A stretch of DNA of 64,000 nt from Comamonadaceae bacterium G21597-S1. GTDB taxonomy: Bacteria > Pseudomonadota > Gammaproteobacteria > Burkholderiales > Burkholderiaceae_C. The stretch is taken from the NCBI GenBank assembly GCA_027214345.1, contig JAPWHR010000005.1, positions 239,783 to 303,782 of the forward strand. Direction: 5' to 3'. The notes under the pieces were generated by a model. That model saw nothing but the letters and a program-made list of their open reading frames with translations. It was not told where the DNA came from and ran no database searches. Position numbers and translations under genes: made by a program. Positions 36,327-44,462 of the stretch are shown here, piece after piece (position 1 is the stretch's first letter; each line of letters opens with the position of its first letter).

Positions 36327-36611
36327 ATGACACCAACTGATCACACGGCTCCCGCTCCCTGGTGGAAGTTCGGGCATGTCTGGCTCGTCATCGCTGGCCC
36401 GGCGCTGGTTGTCGTCGCCGGTTTCGTCACCTTGTACCTGGCCCTGCGGTACCCCGATCCGGTGATCACCGAAGACTATTACCGCAAGGGACTGGAAATC
36501 AACCAGACCCTGGCCAATCCGGCCGCAAGCCTGGCGCCGGCGGTGCAAGGACGCAACCACGCACAGACCGGCGTGCCCGTGGCGCCCGCCGTCGACGCGG
36601 CCAAACCCTGA
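36327..36611 (+). CDS. ccoH: FixH/CcoH family protein
   Basis: A 94-residue protein with one membrane helix (VWLVIAGPALVVVAGFVTLY) and the FixH-like continuation DPVITEDYYRKGLEINQTLA. Shorter than many FixH proteins (about 150), so the C-terminal domain is largely absent, as in other betaproteobacterial CcoH. It is thought to stabilise the oxidase during assembly. 12 bp after ccoG. Confidence 0.88.
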   Translation: MTPTDHTAPAPWWKFGHVWLVIAGPALVVVAGFVTLYLALRYPDPVITEDYYRKGLEINQTLANPAASLAPAVQGRNHAQTGVPVAPAVDAAKP

Positions 36612-36621
36612 GGCCACGACG

Positions 36622-36897
36622 ATGGAGATGGCAGACAACCGGTGGGCCAAGCGCCTGATGTGGGTGGTGTGGCCGGCCTTTCTGGTCGCCGGCGTTCTGG
36701 AGATGCTGGTATTTGCCATGGTCGACCCGCAGGACCTGCATTGGGCGGGGCAGCCGCTGGAGCTGTCGCGCCAGGGCATCTACACCGTGGCGTTCTTCGT
36801 GTTCTGGGGATTGACGCTGCTGGGCTGCAGCCTGACGGCCCTGCTGGCGATGTCGCCGCAGGAGGTCAACGAGCCGGGCGCGCAGGACCGGGACTGA
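36622..36897 (+). CDS. Small two-helix membrane protein in the cco operon
   Basis: A 91-residue protein with two helices (about residues 11-35 and 51-77: RLMWVVWPAFLVAGVLEMLV and IYTVAFFVFWGLTLLGCSLT). I do not recognise a named family. It begins 10 bp after ccoH, so it is likely co-transcribed and linked to oxidase assembly or function (inference from position). ATG 36622 has GAGG upstream; ATG 36628 is the alternative. Confidence 0.8.
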   Translation: MEMADNRWAKRLMWVVWPAFLVAGVLEMLVFAMVDPQDLHWAGQPLELSRQGIYTVAFFVFWGLTLLGCSLTALLAMSPQEVNEPGAQDRD

Positions 36898-36944
36898 TGG
36901 TCGGGTGGCGGTTGGTGCGGTCTCTGGCCGATTCGCACGCGCCA

Positions 36945-36960
36945 CGGCCGGAGCCGGCCG
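36945..36960. repeat. Inverted repeat between convergent cco operon and fnr
   Basis: A 7-bp stem CGGCCGG/CCGGCCG with a 2-nt spacer lies between the converging genes. It could help end transcripts from both sides, though neither strand has a T-run. Confidence 0.35.
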
Positions 36961-36969
36961 GGACCGGGT

Positions 36970-37746
36970 CTAGTTGCAGACCTGCGGATTGACCAATTGC
37001 TTGAGCGCGTCGGCATTGACGATGCGCACATGCCGCTGCTTGACCTCGACGATGCCTTCTTCGACGAACTTCGAGAAGGTGCGGCTGACGGTCTCGAGCT
37101 TGAGGCCGAGGTAGCTGCCGATTTCCTCGCGCGTCATGCGCAGCACGAGTTCGGACTGCGAGAAGCCGCGCGCATGCAGGCGCTGAACGAGGTTCAGCAA
37201 GAACGCGGCCAGGCGCTCTTCGGCGCGCATGCTGCCCAGCAGCAGCATCACGCCGTGCTCGCGCACGATCTCGCGGCTCATGATCTTGTGGACATGGCGC
37301 TGCAGGCCGGGGATCTCGGTCGACAGTTCCTCGATGCGGTCGAAGGGAAGCAGGCAGACGTCGGCGTCTTCGAGCGCGATGGCATCGCAGGTATGGCGGT
37401 CATTGACGATGCCGTCCAGGCCGACCACCTCGCCAGCCATCTGGAAACCGGTGACCTGGTCGCGACCGTCTTCGGACGTGATGCAGGTCTTGAAGAAGCC
37501 GGTGCGAATCGCGTACAGGCTGGTGAATTTGTCGCCGCAGCGGAACAGGCTGGTTCCGCGCTTGACGCGGCGCCGGTTCGCGACCAGCCCGTCGACGCGA
37601 TCGAGCTCTTCCGCCGAAAGCCCCAGCGGCATGCACAGCTCGCGCAGGTTGCAGCTCGAACAGGCGACGCGGATGGTGTTCGAACTCAAGGGCACGATGG
37701 GCGTGACCGCGTGGGCATCGTGGGGGGGCGGGGTACCGTGCAACAT
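36970..37746 (-). CDS. fnr: FNR-type oxygen-sensing regulator
   Basis: A 258-residue CRP/FNR-family regulator. The N-terminal cysteine cluster VACSSCNLRELC plus a fourth Cys in NDRHTCDAIAL supply the four ligands of the oxygen-labile [4Fe-4S] cluster. A cyclic-nucleotide-like beta roll follows, then the recognition helix EEIGSYLGLKLETVSRTFSKF, with the E--SR pattern that reads TTGAT half-sites. ATG 37746 is preferred over ATG 37761 because AGGAG precedes it. It should act on the sites near ccoN, uspA/ccoI and hemN. One box overlaps its own start region, suggesting autocontrol. Confidence 0.94.
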   Translation of the reverse strand: MLHGTPPPHDAHAVTPIVPLSSNTIRVACSSCNLRELCMPLGLSAEELDRVDGLVANRRRVKRGTSLFRCGDKFTSLYAIRTGFFKTCITSEDGRDQVTGFQMAGEVVGLDGIVNDRHTCDAIALEDADVCLLPFDRIEELSTEIPGLQRHVHKIMSREIVREHGVMLLLGSMRAEERLAAFLLNLVQRLHARGFSQSELVLRMTREEIGSYLGLKLETVSRTFSKFVEEGIVEVKQRHVRIVNADALKQLVNPQVCN

Positions 37747-37754
37747 ACTCACTC

Positions 37755-37768
37755 CTGACATGCATCAA
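37755..37768 (-). promoter_or_regulatory. FNR-like box at the fnr start region
   Basis: Read on the minus strand it is TTGATGCATGTCAG, identical in 13 of 14 bases to the box 41 bp away, in opposite orientation. It is centred on the predicted fnr transcription start (about 37761) and touches the fnr ribosome site, suggesting autorepression. Confidence 0.6.
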
Positions 37769-37795
37769 TTGTGCGCTACATCTTGAGCAGGGTAC

Positions 37796-37809
37796 TTGAT
37801 GCATGTCAA
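37796..37809. promoter_or_regulatory. FNR box of the fnr-hemN divergent promoter
   Basis: TTGATGCATGTCAA has one mismatch. Its centre (37802.5) is 41.5 bp from a hemN start predicted from CATATT (37832-37837) and the same distance from an fnr start predicted from minus-strand CACAAT (37773-37768). It can serve both genes. Confidence 0.8.
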
Positions 37810-37860
37810 GCCACCGTGTCGGGGGGTGAGGCATATTGCGGTCATCCCCGAGATGGACCC

Positions 37861-39258
37861 ATGCCCACAATCGTCACCGCCCCCGTTTCTGCCGAACTGC
37901 TGCGCCAGTTCGATGTTTCCGGCCCCCGCTATACGTCGTATCCGACGGCCGACCGTTTCGTCGAGGCGTTCACCGCGCACGACTATGAACGCGCGCTGCA
38001 GCAGCGGCGCAGCGGCGCCGCCGCCATGGCCTTGCCGCTGTCACTGTACGTGCACATCCCGTTCTGCGAATCGCTGTGTTATTACTGCGCCTGCAACAAG
38101 ATCATCACGCGCCATCATGATCGTGCGGCCCCGTATCTGCGGTACCTGCAGCGCGAGGTGGAACTGCATACCGCCTTGCTCGGAACCCGGCAGAAGGTCA
38201 CGCAGCTGCATCTGGGCGGCGGAACGCCCACCTTCCTGTCCGACGATGAACTCAACGGCCTGATGGACATGTTGCGGAGCAACTTCAGCTTCGTGCCCGG
38301 CGGTGAATATGCGATCGAGGTCGACCCGCGCACCATTGACGCCCGCCGACTCGATGCGCTCGCGGCGATGGGTTTCAACCGGCTCAGTTTCGGCGTGCAG
38401 GACTTCGATCCGGTCGTGCAGAAGGCCGTGCACCGCATCCAGCCGGCCCGCGACGTGTTCGCGCTGGTGCAGGCCGCGCGTGACAAGGGGTTCGAGTCGA
38501 TCAACGTCGACCTGATCTACGGCCTGCCGCACCAGACGCCGGCATCCTTCGACCGGACGCTGGAGCAGGTGGCGCAGCTGCGCCCGGACCGCATTGCGCT
38601 GTATGCCTATGCCCATCTGCCCGAGCGTTTCAAGCCGCAGCGGCGCATCCATGCCGAGCACCTGCCGCCCGCGGGCGCCAAGGTCGAGATGTTGTCGCGT
38701 TCGCTGGCGGCGCTGATCGGCTCGGGTTACGTCTACGTCGGCATGGACCATTTCGCGTTGCCGACCGATCCGCTGGCCGTGGCCAAGCGGCAAGGCCGCC
38801 TGCACCGCAACTTCCAGGGCTACAGCACGCAGCCCGACCACGACCTGATCGCGCTCGGCGTGTCGGCGATCGGTCGGGTCGGGGCGACCTACAGCCAGAA
38901 TGCCAAGACACTTTCGGAATATTGCGACGCGATCGACCATGGTCGTTTCCCTGTCGTGCGCGGGCTGGCACTGGGCCGGGACGACCTGATCCGCCGGGCG
39001 GTGATCATGGCCGTGATGTGCCATGGTCATTGCCTGGTCGAATCGATCGAACTGGCCTACCTGGTCGACTTCCGGACCTACTTTGCCGGCGAGCTCGAGC
39101 AATTGCAGGTCCTGCAGGAGCAGGGCCTGGTCCAGGTCGACGATACCGGCATCCAGGTCACGGCGACCGGATGGTTCTTCGTGCGCGCCATCGCCATGGT
39201 GTTCGACCGCTACCTGCAGACCGACCGTACCCGCGCCAAGTTTTCCCGAATCATTTAA
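37861..39258 (+). CDS. hemN: Oxygen-independent coproporphyrinogen III oxidase
   Basis: A 465-residue radical-SAM enzyme of heme synthesis, decarboxylating coproporphyrinogen III without oxygen. The radical-SAM cluster lies in HIPFCESLCYYCACNK (Cys-x3-Cys-x2-Cys plus a further Cys, as in HemN). YTSYPTADRF near the N-terminus and QGYSTQPDHDLIALGVSAIG are HemN signatures. The ATG at 37861 follows the FNR box by 58 bp from its centre. Low-oxygen induction supplies heme for the cbb3 oxidase encoded next door. Confidence 0.95.
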   Translation: MPTIVTAPVSAELLRQFDVSGPRYTSYPTADRFVEAFTAHDYERALQQRRSGAAAMALPLSLYVHIPFCESLCYYCACNKIITRHHDRAAPYLRYLQREVELHTALLGTRQKVTQLHLGGGTPTFLSDDELNGLMDMLRSNFSFVPGGEYAIEVDPRTIDARRLDALAAMGFNRLSFGVQDFDPVVQKAVHRIQPARDVFALVQAARDKGFESINVDLIYGLPHQTPASFDRTLEQVAQLRPDRIALYAYAHLPERFKPQRRIHAEHLPPAGAKVEMLSRSLAALIGSGYVYVGMDHFALPTDPLAVAKRQGRLHRNFQGYSTQPDHDLIALGVSAIGRVGATYSQNAKTLSEYCDAIDHGRFPVVRGLALGRDDLIRRAVIMAVMCHGHCLVESIELAYLVDFRTYFAGELEQLQVLQEQGLVQVDDTGIQVTATGWFFVRAIAMVFDRYLQTDRTRAKFSRII

Positions 39259-39267
39259 GCTGGCCGG

Positions 39268-39936
39268 ATGCAGAACTCCCTGGCCTTGACCGGCCTGCTG
39301 ATGGGCCTGGCCGGTGGACCGCATTGCATCGCCATGTGCGGCGCGGCCTGCGCCGGCATCGGCCATGCGTCGGCGCCGCGCGGTACCCGTGCCATGTGGA
39401 CCTTCCAGCTCGGGCGCGTCGTCGGTTATTCGGCGCTCGGTGCACTTGCGGCGGCGTCGATGCAGGGGCTGGGCTGGTTGACGATCCAGTCCGCGGCACT
39501 GCGGCCGGTCTGGACGCTGTTGCACGTAGCCGCCATCGTGCTGGGGCTGGTGTTGTTGTGGCGTGCCGAACAACCGGTCTGGCTGGAACGCGCGGGCAAG
39601 GCGATCTGGATGCGTGCCCGTTCCTGGGTCGGCCGCTCCGGTGGCGGCGCGCCGCTGATGCTGGGTACGGTCTGGGCTTTGTTGCCGTGCGGCCTGCTGT
39701 ATTCGGCCGTGATGGTCGCGGCCATGAGCGCCCGCCCGGCGGACGGCGCACTGGTGATGGCCTTGTTCGCTGTCGGCACCAGCGTGTCGCTGATGGCCGG
39801 TCCCTGGTTGTGGCTGCGACTGCGGGGCGCCGGTTCGGGCCAATGGGGGGTGCGACTGGCCGGGTTGGCGCTGGTGCTCAGTTCGTCCTGGGCGGTCTGG
39901 ATGGGCCTGGCCCACGACGCGGCGCCCTGGTGTTGA
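39268..39936 (+). CDS. UreH-like/TauE-SafE-type membrane protein with Cys motif
   Basis: A 222-residue protein with about six helices. The N-terminal GGPHCIAMCGAACAG is the HCxxMCG motif of UreH-like transmembrane domains related to DsbD, often found with cbb3 genes; homologues are commonly labelled sulfite exporters without proof. The repeated half has a second Cys in TVWALLPCGLLYSAV. Likely moves copper or reducing equivalents across the membrane (inference). It starts 9 bp after hemN, so it is co-transcribed and probably FNR-controlled. Confidence 0.85.
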   Translation: MQNSLALTGLLMGLAGGPHCIAMCGAACAGIGHASAPRGTRAMWTFQLGRVVGYSALGALAAASMQGLGWLTIQSAALRPVWTLLHVAAIVLGLVLLWRAEQPVWLERAGKAIWMRARSWVGRSGGGAPLMLGTVWALLPCGLLYSAVMVAAMSARPADGALVMALFAVGTSVSLMAGPWLWLRLRGAGSGQWGVRLAGLALVLSSSWAVWMGLAHDAAPWC

Positions 39937-39987
39937 CGGCAGCGACGGGCGAGGGCTGAACTGCCGAAGAAGCAGTGGGCCCGGCCG

Positions 39988-40167
39988 TCAGGGTGCCATG
40001 CTCCAGTTGATCGATGACAGGTACCACAGGATCAAGGTTGGTATCAGGACGGGCAACGACAAGCCGACGAACGTCAGCAGGGTCAGCAGAAATGTCCCCA
40101 TGTCGTCGATCCAGATCCGAAGCAATTCGACCAGGTCGACGTCCCAGAAATGTTGTTCCTGTTTCAT
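39988..40167 (-). CDS. 59-residue single-helix membrane protein, unrecognised
   Basis: A short gene encoding MKQEQHFWDVDLVELLRIWI (first 20 residues), then one strong hydrophobic helix (about residues 25-50) and the end SSINWSMAP. An ideal GGAGG lies 6 bases before the ATG (40167), and a good promoter is visible upstream. No family recognised. The N-terminal half is acidic and amphipathic, so it may sit cytoplasmic-side as a membrane-complex accessory protein. It converges on the hemN operon. Confidence 0.7.
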   Translation of the reverse strand: MKQEQHFWDVDLVELLRIWIDDMGTFLLTLLTFVGLSLPVLIPTLILWYLSSINWSMAP

Positions 40168-40217
40168 CTTGTACCTCCGTCCGGCAGGGTTTGCCGAACA
40201 TCTGTCGCGTCAGGGAA

Positions 40218-40246
40218 GTTATACACCCATCGCCGCGTCTTGTCGT
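40218..40246 (-). promoter_or_regulatory. Sigma-70 promoter of the 59-residue protein gene
   Basis: On the minus strand ACGACA (40246-40241) and TATAAC (40223-40218) are separated by exactly 17 bp. The -10 matches 5 of 6 bases and the -35 matches 4 of 6. About 50 bp precede the ATG. Confidence 0.55.
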
Positions 40247-40316
40247 GCCACCATGCGCGGCAAGGGGTTGATCGGCAGCCCTCCGACCGCGCGCGCACGG
40301 CCCGGTCCGGCCCGGT

Positions 40317-40862
40317 CTAGACAATGTCGATCACATGGATGGCCAGGGCGCCCTTGCGCCGGTCGGCGAAATAGTGCTCCAGCGTTTCCTTGACGGTGCG
40401 AAACGCGATCTCGTCCCAGGGGACTTCGGCTTCGGTGAACAGGCGCGCCTCCATGGTTTCGTGTCCCGGGTCGAAATGGTCGGCCAGCAGTCGCGCGGTG
40501 TAGAACAGGTGCACCTGGCCCACCCGGGCCACGTTGAGCACCGAGAACAGGCCCTCCATCTCGAACAGCGCACCCGCTTCCTCGACCGTCTCGCGCGCCG
40601 CGCCTTCCGACGTGGTCTCGTTGAGTTCCATGAAGCCGGCCGGCAAGGTCCACTTGCCCTTGCGTGGCTCGATGTTGCGCTTGCACAGCAGAACCCGCTC
40701 GTCGAGATGGGGCACGGTGCCCACGACGTTGAGCGGGTTCTCGTAGTGGATCAACGCGCATTGGGGGCATACGGCCCGCTCGCGCGTGTCGCCATCGTCC
40801 GGGATGCGGTGGACGACGGCGGTGCCGCAGTTGCGACAATGCTTGATCTGGCTGCGCAGCAC
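40317..40862 (-). CDS. Nudix hydrolase with zinc ribbon
   Basis: A 181-residue Nudix protein. An N-terminal zinc ribbon (CRNCG and CPQC) leads to a Nudix box reading GFMELNETTSEGAARETVEE followed by AGA, close to G-x5-E-x7-RE-x2-EE-x-G. Zinc-ribbon Nudix enzymes of the NudC type hydrolyse NADH or NAD-capped RNA, but the NudC-specific motif downstream of the Nudix box is not apparent, so the substrate is unknown. Last gene of the pirin operon, 22 bp after the FAH gene. Confidence 0.88.
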   Translation of the reverse strand: MLRSQIKHCRNCGTAVVHRIPDDGDTRERAVCPQCALIHYENPLNVVGTVPHLDERVLLCKRNIEPRKGKWTLPAGFMELNETTSEGAARETVEEAGALFEMEGLFSVLNVARVGQVHLFYTARLLADHFDPGHETMEARLFTEAEVPWDEIAFRTVKETLEHYFADRRKGALAIHVIDIV

Positions 40863-40884
40863 GCTGGGATCGCCGCGGTCCGGG

Positions 40885-41580
40885 TCAGGCGATCGTCACG
40901 CGGATGCCTTGCAGGCCTTCGACGCTGCCGTCCAGCGTGTCTCCGGCCACCACGGCCGCCACACCTTCGGGCGTGCCGGTGTAGATCAGGTCGCCGGGCC
41001 GCAATTCCCAGGCTGCCGACAGGTGTTCGATGGTCTCGGCAATGTTCCAGATCAGCTTGCTCACGTTGCTGTGCTGGCGCTGCTGCCCGTTCACGTCGAG
41101 GTGGATCGTGGCCTCGGCGATGGATGGGACTTCAGCGGCCGGCGTGATCGGTCCGATCGGCGCCGAATGGTCGAAGCCCTTGCCGATGCACCACGGCCGG
41201 CCCTGCTTCTTCATCTCGCCTTGCAGGTCACGCCGGGTCATGTCCAGCCCGACGGCATAACCGAAGATGTGCTTGTGCGCGTCGGCTGCGGCGATGTTCC
41301 TGCCGCCGGTGCCGATGGCCACCACCAGTTCGATCTCGTGGTGCAGGTCATGGGTCAGGCTGGGGTAGGGCATGGTCGCGGTCTGTCCCGGCAGGGCCAG
41401 CACCAGCGCATCGGCCGGCTTGAGGAAGAAGAAGGGCGGCTCGCGGCCGGTGAAGCCCATTTCCTTGGCATGCTCCGCATAGTTGCGTCCGACGCAGTAG
41501 ATGCGGTGCACCGGGAAACGGCTGCTCTGGCCCTGTACCGGTACGCTGATCGGTTCGGCCGGGGGAAAAACGAAACTCAT
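40885..41580 (-). CDS. Fumarylacetoacetate hydrolase family protein
   Basis: A 231-residue single-domain FAH protein, a size typical of acylpyruvases or 2-keto-4-pentenoate hydratase relatives. It has YCVGRNYAEHAKEMG, the metal-binding DLHHEIELVVAIG (E-x-E), GYAVGLDMTRRDLQ, GKGFDHSAPIGP and the C-terminal ELRPGDLIYTGTPEGVA. Hydrolyses acylpyruvates or decarboxylates oxaloacetate in known members. ATG 41580 is family-typical. Confidence 0.92.
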   Translation of the reverse strand: MSFVFPPAEPISVPVQGQSSRFPVHRIYCVGRNYAEHAKEMGFTGREPPFFFLKPADALVLALPGQTATMPYPSLTHDLHHEIELVVAIGTGGRNIAAADAHKHIFGYAVGLDMTRRDLQGEMKKQGRPWCIGKGFDHSAPIGPITPAAEVPSIAEATIHLDVNGQQRQHSNVSKLIWNIAETIEHLSAAWELRPGDLIYTGTPEGVAAVVAGDTLDGSVEGLQGIRVTIA

Positions 41581-41647
41581 GGTGTCCTCGGTGGAGTTGG
41601 CAGGCGGGCGCCGTGGCGCCAGCGGGTTGGGTGGCCGGGCAGCGTGG

Positions 41648-41950
41648 TTACTGCGACCGTGCCACCAGTTCGAAATGCTCGACGGTCGGCGGGCCGGCGA
41701 AGAAGGGGCCGACGATGGCACGCCATTGGGCAAAGGCGGGGGACTCCCGAAAGCCGACGTTGTGGTCTTCCAGCGTGCTCCAGAAAATCTGCAGGATGTA
41801 GCGCTCGGGGCTTTCGATGCCGCGGTTGACCTTGAAGCCGTTGAAGCCCTTGGCCTGGCTGATCACGGTGGCCAGTCCGCGCTGGATCGCCTCCTCGAAT
41901 GCGGCATTCTGGCCGGGCTGGATGCGGATGTCGGCAAGTTCAAGAATCAT
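41648..41950 (-). CDS. Antibiotic biosynthesis monooxygenase (ABM)-fold protein
   Basis: A 100-residue dimeric ferredoxin-like ABM protein (MILELADIRIQPGQNAAFEE, GFKVNRGIESPERYILQIFW, and EHFELVARSQ). Members are cofactor-free quinol monooxygenases or heme-related enzymes. With a pirin 6 bp upstream, a quinone or aromatic substrate is likely, but that is inference. Confidence 0.88.
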   Translation of the reverse strand: MILELADIRIQPGQNAAFEEAIQRGLATVISQAKGFNGFKVNRGIESPERYILQIFWSTLEDHNVGFRESPAFAQWRAIVGPFFAGPPTVEHFELVARSQ

Positions 41951-41956
41951 CGGTGT

Positions 41957-43018
41957 CTACTCCTGGGAGACGGTTTGGATACGCAGCCGCTCGCAACGGC
42001 CGTCGGGGTGGGTGGCGAAACGCCGGGCTTCCTTGCCGTGCACCGGAGCCTCGTCGGGCCACGGCCAGCCGCCGAAGCGGGTACGCTGGTAGTCGGCGAA
42101 CGCCTGGTGGATCTCGGCCTGGGTGTTCATCACGAACGGACCGTATTGTGCAACCGGTTCGGCGATCGGTTTTCCCTGCAGCAGCAGCAATTGGGTGCGC
42201 GCGGGCCCGTTCGCCAGTTCGAGGTCACGCCCGCAGTGCAGGTGGATCGCCGCATGCGCGGTCAGATCCTGGCCCGCGATGGACAGGCTGGAGCCTTCGA
42301 AGAAATACAGGCAGCGCTGCGTTCCTTCGCCGCTGGCCGCCGGCAAGATCCAGCGCGCTCCAGGGGCCATCGAGATGGTCCAGATGGCGACGTCGGCCTG
42401 CGATTGCGCAGCCCAGGAATCGGGCGGCGGCGCGGGTGGCGTCTGCAGGCCGTCGCCACGCAACGCGCCAGCGACACAGGTCACCGTGGTTGTCGCGCCC
42501 GACGGGTCGGTGAACTCGTGGCGCGGGACTTGTTCCGACCAGAACATCTTGAAATGCGGCTCCGCCATCTTGTGGCTCGCCGGCAGGTTGAGCCAGATCT
42601 GGAACAACTCGAGCCGGTTCGGAGCGTCACTGCGCAGCAGCGGGAACATCTCGGCATGCACGATGCCGCGCCCGGCCGTGAGCCATTGCACGTCACCGCC
42701 ACCGAACCGGGCCGAGGCACCGAGCGAGTCTGCATGGTCGATCAGGCCTTCGCGCACGATGGTGACGGTTTCGAATCCGCGGTGCGGGTGGGCCGGGAAT
42801 CCCGGCACCTGTGTGCCGTGGTACATGCGCCAGCCGTCCTTGCCTGCGAAGTCCTGTCCGATGTCGCGGCCGGCCAGCGACGCGTCCGGGCCCAGCGCGG
42901 CATTGCCACGGGGATAACGGTCGTCGTGGTGGACGCAAAACAGGAACGGGTCGATCGTGCCCCAGCGCGGTCCGAGTGGCCCGGTGCTGATGATCGGAGA
43001 GGCGGAAGTGGAAGACAT
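41957..43018 (-). CDS. Pirin family cupin protein
   Basis: A 353-residue pirin. The N-terminal cupin has metal ligands in PAHPHRGFETVTIVREG and in AGRGIVHAEMFP, matching the His3-Glu site of pirins with quercetinase activity. A second cupin covers the C-terminal half (ALRGDGL..., LYFFEGSSLSIAGQDL). First gene of a pirin-ABM-FAH-Nudix operon, which suggests handling of aromatic or quinone compounds. ATG 43018 (MSSTSASPII) is chosen; the frame further upstream is not pirin-like. Confidence 0.9.
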   Translation of the reverse strand: MSSTSASPIISTGPLGPRWGTIDPFLFCVHHDDRYPRGNAALGPDASLAGRDIGQDFAGKDGWRMYHGTQVPGFPAHPHRGFETVTIVREGLIDHADSLGASARFGGGDVQWLTAGRGIVHAEMFPLLRSDAPNRLELFQIWLNLPASHKMAEPHFKMFWSEQVPRHEFTDPSGATTTVTCVAGALRGDGLQTPPAPPPDSWAAQSQADVAIWTISMAPGARWILPAASGEGTQRCLYFFEGSSLSIAGQDLTAHAAIHLHCGRDLELANGPARTQLLLLQGKPIAEPVAQYGPFVMNTQAEIHQAFADYQRTRFGGWPWPDEAPVHGKEARRFATHPDGRCERLRIQTVSQE

Positions 43019-43252
43019 GGCAGTGGCACGAAGCTTGTCGGTGATGCCAACGAGTCTACGACCAATTTCGGCCCGCCGGCTTCGAGCCGGGAAAACCCCG
43101 GCGTCGGCCACAACATGCGGCCGACCGGGCGCCGCCATGCCGGCGGGCGATGCAGCCGGCCGGTCTTCGGTATGCTCGGGGCTTCGCACAACCGGCCCTT
43201 CGGCCGGACGCGCCGGCAGGTCACCGACGTTGCCGGCATCACCGTTCTGTCC

Positions 43253-44440
43253 ATGCAAACCAGTTTCTATCGCGCCGCCCTGGTACTCGGGCTGCTGTCG
43301 GCGATCGGTCCCTTCGCCACTGACATGTATCTGCCGGCCTTGCCGGAAATCGGCAGCAGCCTGGGCGCGTCCGCGGCACAGGTTCAGGCCACCTTGATGG
43401 TCTTCTTCATCGCCATGGGGGCGGGCCAGATCGTCTACGGGCCGGTGTCCGACATGGTCGGTCGCAGGCCGCCGCTGTTCTTCGGCCTGACGCTGTTCGC
43501 CGTGGGCAGCATCGGTTGCGCGCTGGCCGACGACATCGGTTCGCTGGTGCTGTTCCGCTTCCTGCAGGGGCTGGGCGCCTGCGCCGGCGTCGTGGTGCCG
43601 CGCGCCGTGGTGCGCGACCTGCATACGGGGCATGATGCGGCACGGCTGATGGCCCTGCTGATGCTGGTGTTCAGCGTCTCGCCGATCCTGGCACCGCTGC
43701 TGGGCAGCGTGCTGACGGAGTGGATCGGCTGGCGCAGCGTGTTCTGGACCACCACGGTGCTGGCATTGCTGGGCCTGGCGCTGGTGGCCACCGGGCTGCG
43801 GGAGACGCGGCCGGTGGAGCGACGCACCGAGAGCAGCGTGCGGGGCGCGCTGGCCGCGTACCGCGTGGTGTTGCGCGATCGCCATTACCTGGGCCTGGTG
43901 CTGATCGGGTCCTTCGGCGTGTCGAGCTTCTTCGTCTACCTGGCGAATTCACCGTTCGTGCTGATCAACGGTTACGGATTGACGCCGAGGCAATACGGCC
44001 TCGTGTTCGCCGCCAATGCCATTTCCTTCATCGGGTGTTCGCAGCTGGTCGGGCGCCTGGGCCGGCGCGTGGGTCTGGAGTCGCTGGTACGGCGCGCCGT
44101 GATCGGGTATGCCGGCGCGATGGTGTTGTCGTTGCTGCTGAACCTGGCCGGCGTGTCCCGGCTGGATCTGATGCTGTCGCTGCTGTTTGTCGGTTTCGGC
44201 TTCCTCGGGCTGGTGATGCCCACCACAGCCGTGCTGGCACTCGACCGCCATGGCGCGATTGCGGGAACGGCGTCGGCCTTGATGGGCACGCTGCAGTTCC
44301 TGGTCGGCACAACGATGATGGCGTTGGTCGGGTTGTTCGCCGATGCCAGTGCGCGACCGATGGTGGCCGGCGTCGCACTGTGCGCGGCAATCGTGTGGTT
44401 GCTCGCCCGCATCACGCTGGGCGCGCGGCGTCCGGCCTAG
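43253..44440 (+). CDS. Bcr/CflA-family MFS drug efflux transporter
   Basis: A 395-residue, 12-helix major facilitator of the DHA1 group. It opens with LGLLSAIGPFATDMYLPALP, followed by GQIVYGPVSDMVGRRPPLFF (motif A) and FLQGLGACAGVVVPRAVVRDL, both Bcr/CflA signatures. It expels drugs or metabolites with proton antiport in the inner membrane. Divergent from the pirin operon by 234 bp. The ATG at 43253 fits the family start. Confidence 0.92.
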   Translation: MQTSFYRAALVLGLLSAIGPFATDMYLPALPEIGSSLGASAAQVQATLMVFFIAMGAGQIVYGPVSDMVGRRPPLFFGLTLFAVGSIGCALADDIGSLVLFRFLQGLGACAGVVVPRAVVRDLHTGHDAARLMALLMLVFSVSPILAPLLGSVLTEWIGWRSVFWTTTVLALLGLALVATGLRETRPVERRTESSVRGALAAYRVVLRDRHYLGLVLIGSFGVSSFFVYLANSPFVLINGYGLTPRQYGLVFAANAISFIGCSQLVGRLGRRVGLESLVRRAVIGYAGAMVLSLLLNLAGVSRLDLMLSLLFVGFGFLGLVMPTTAVLALDRHGAIAGTASALMGTLQFLVGTTMMALVGLFADASARPMVAGVALCAAIVWLLARITLGARRPA

Positions 44441-44462
44441 CGGCCGGGCACCGCCGCGTCGG

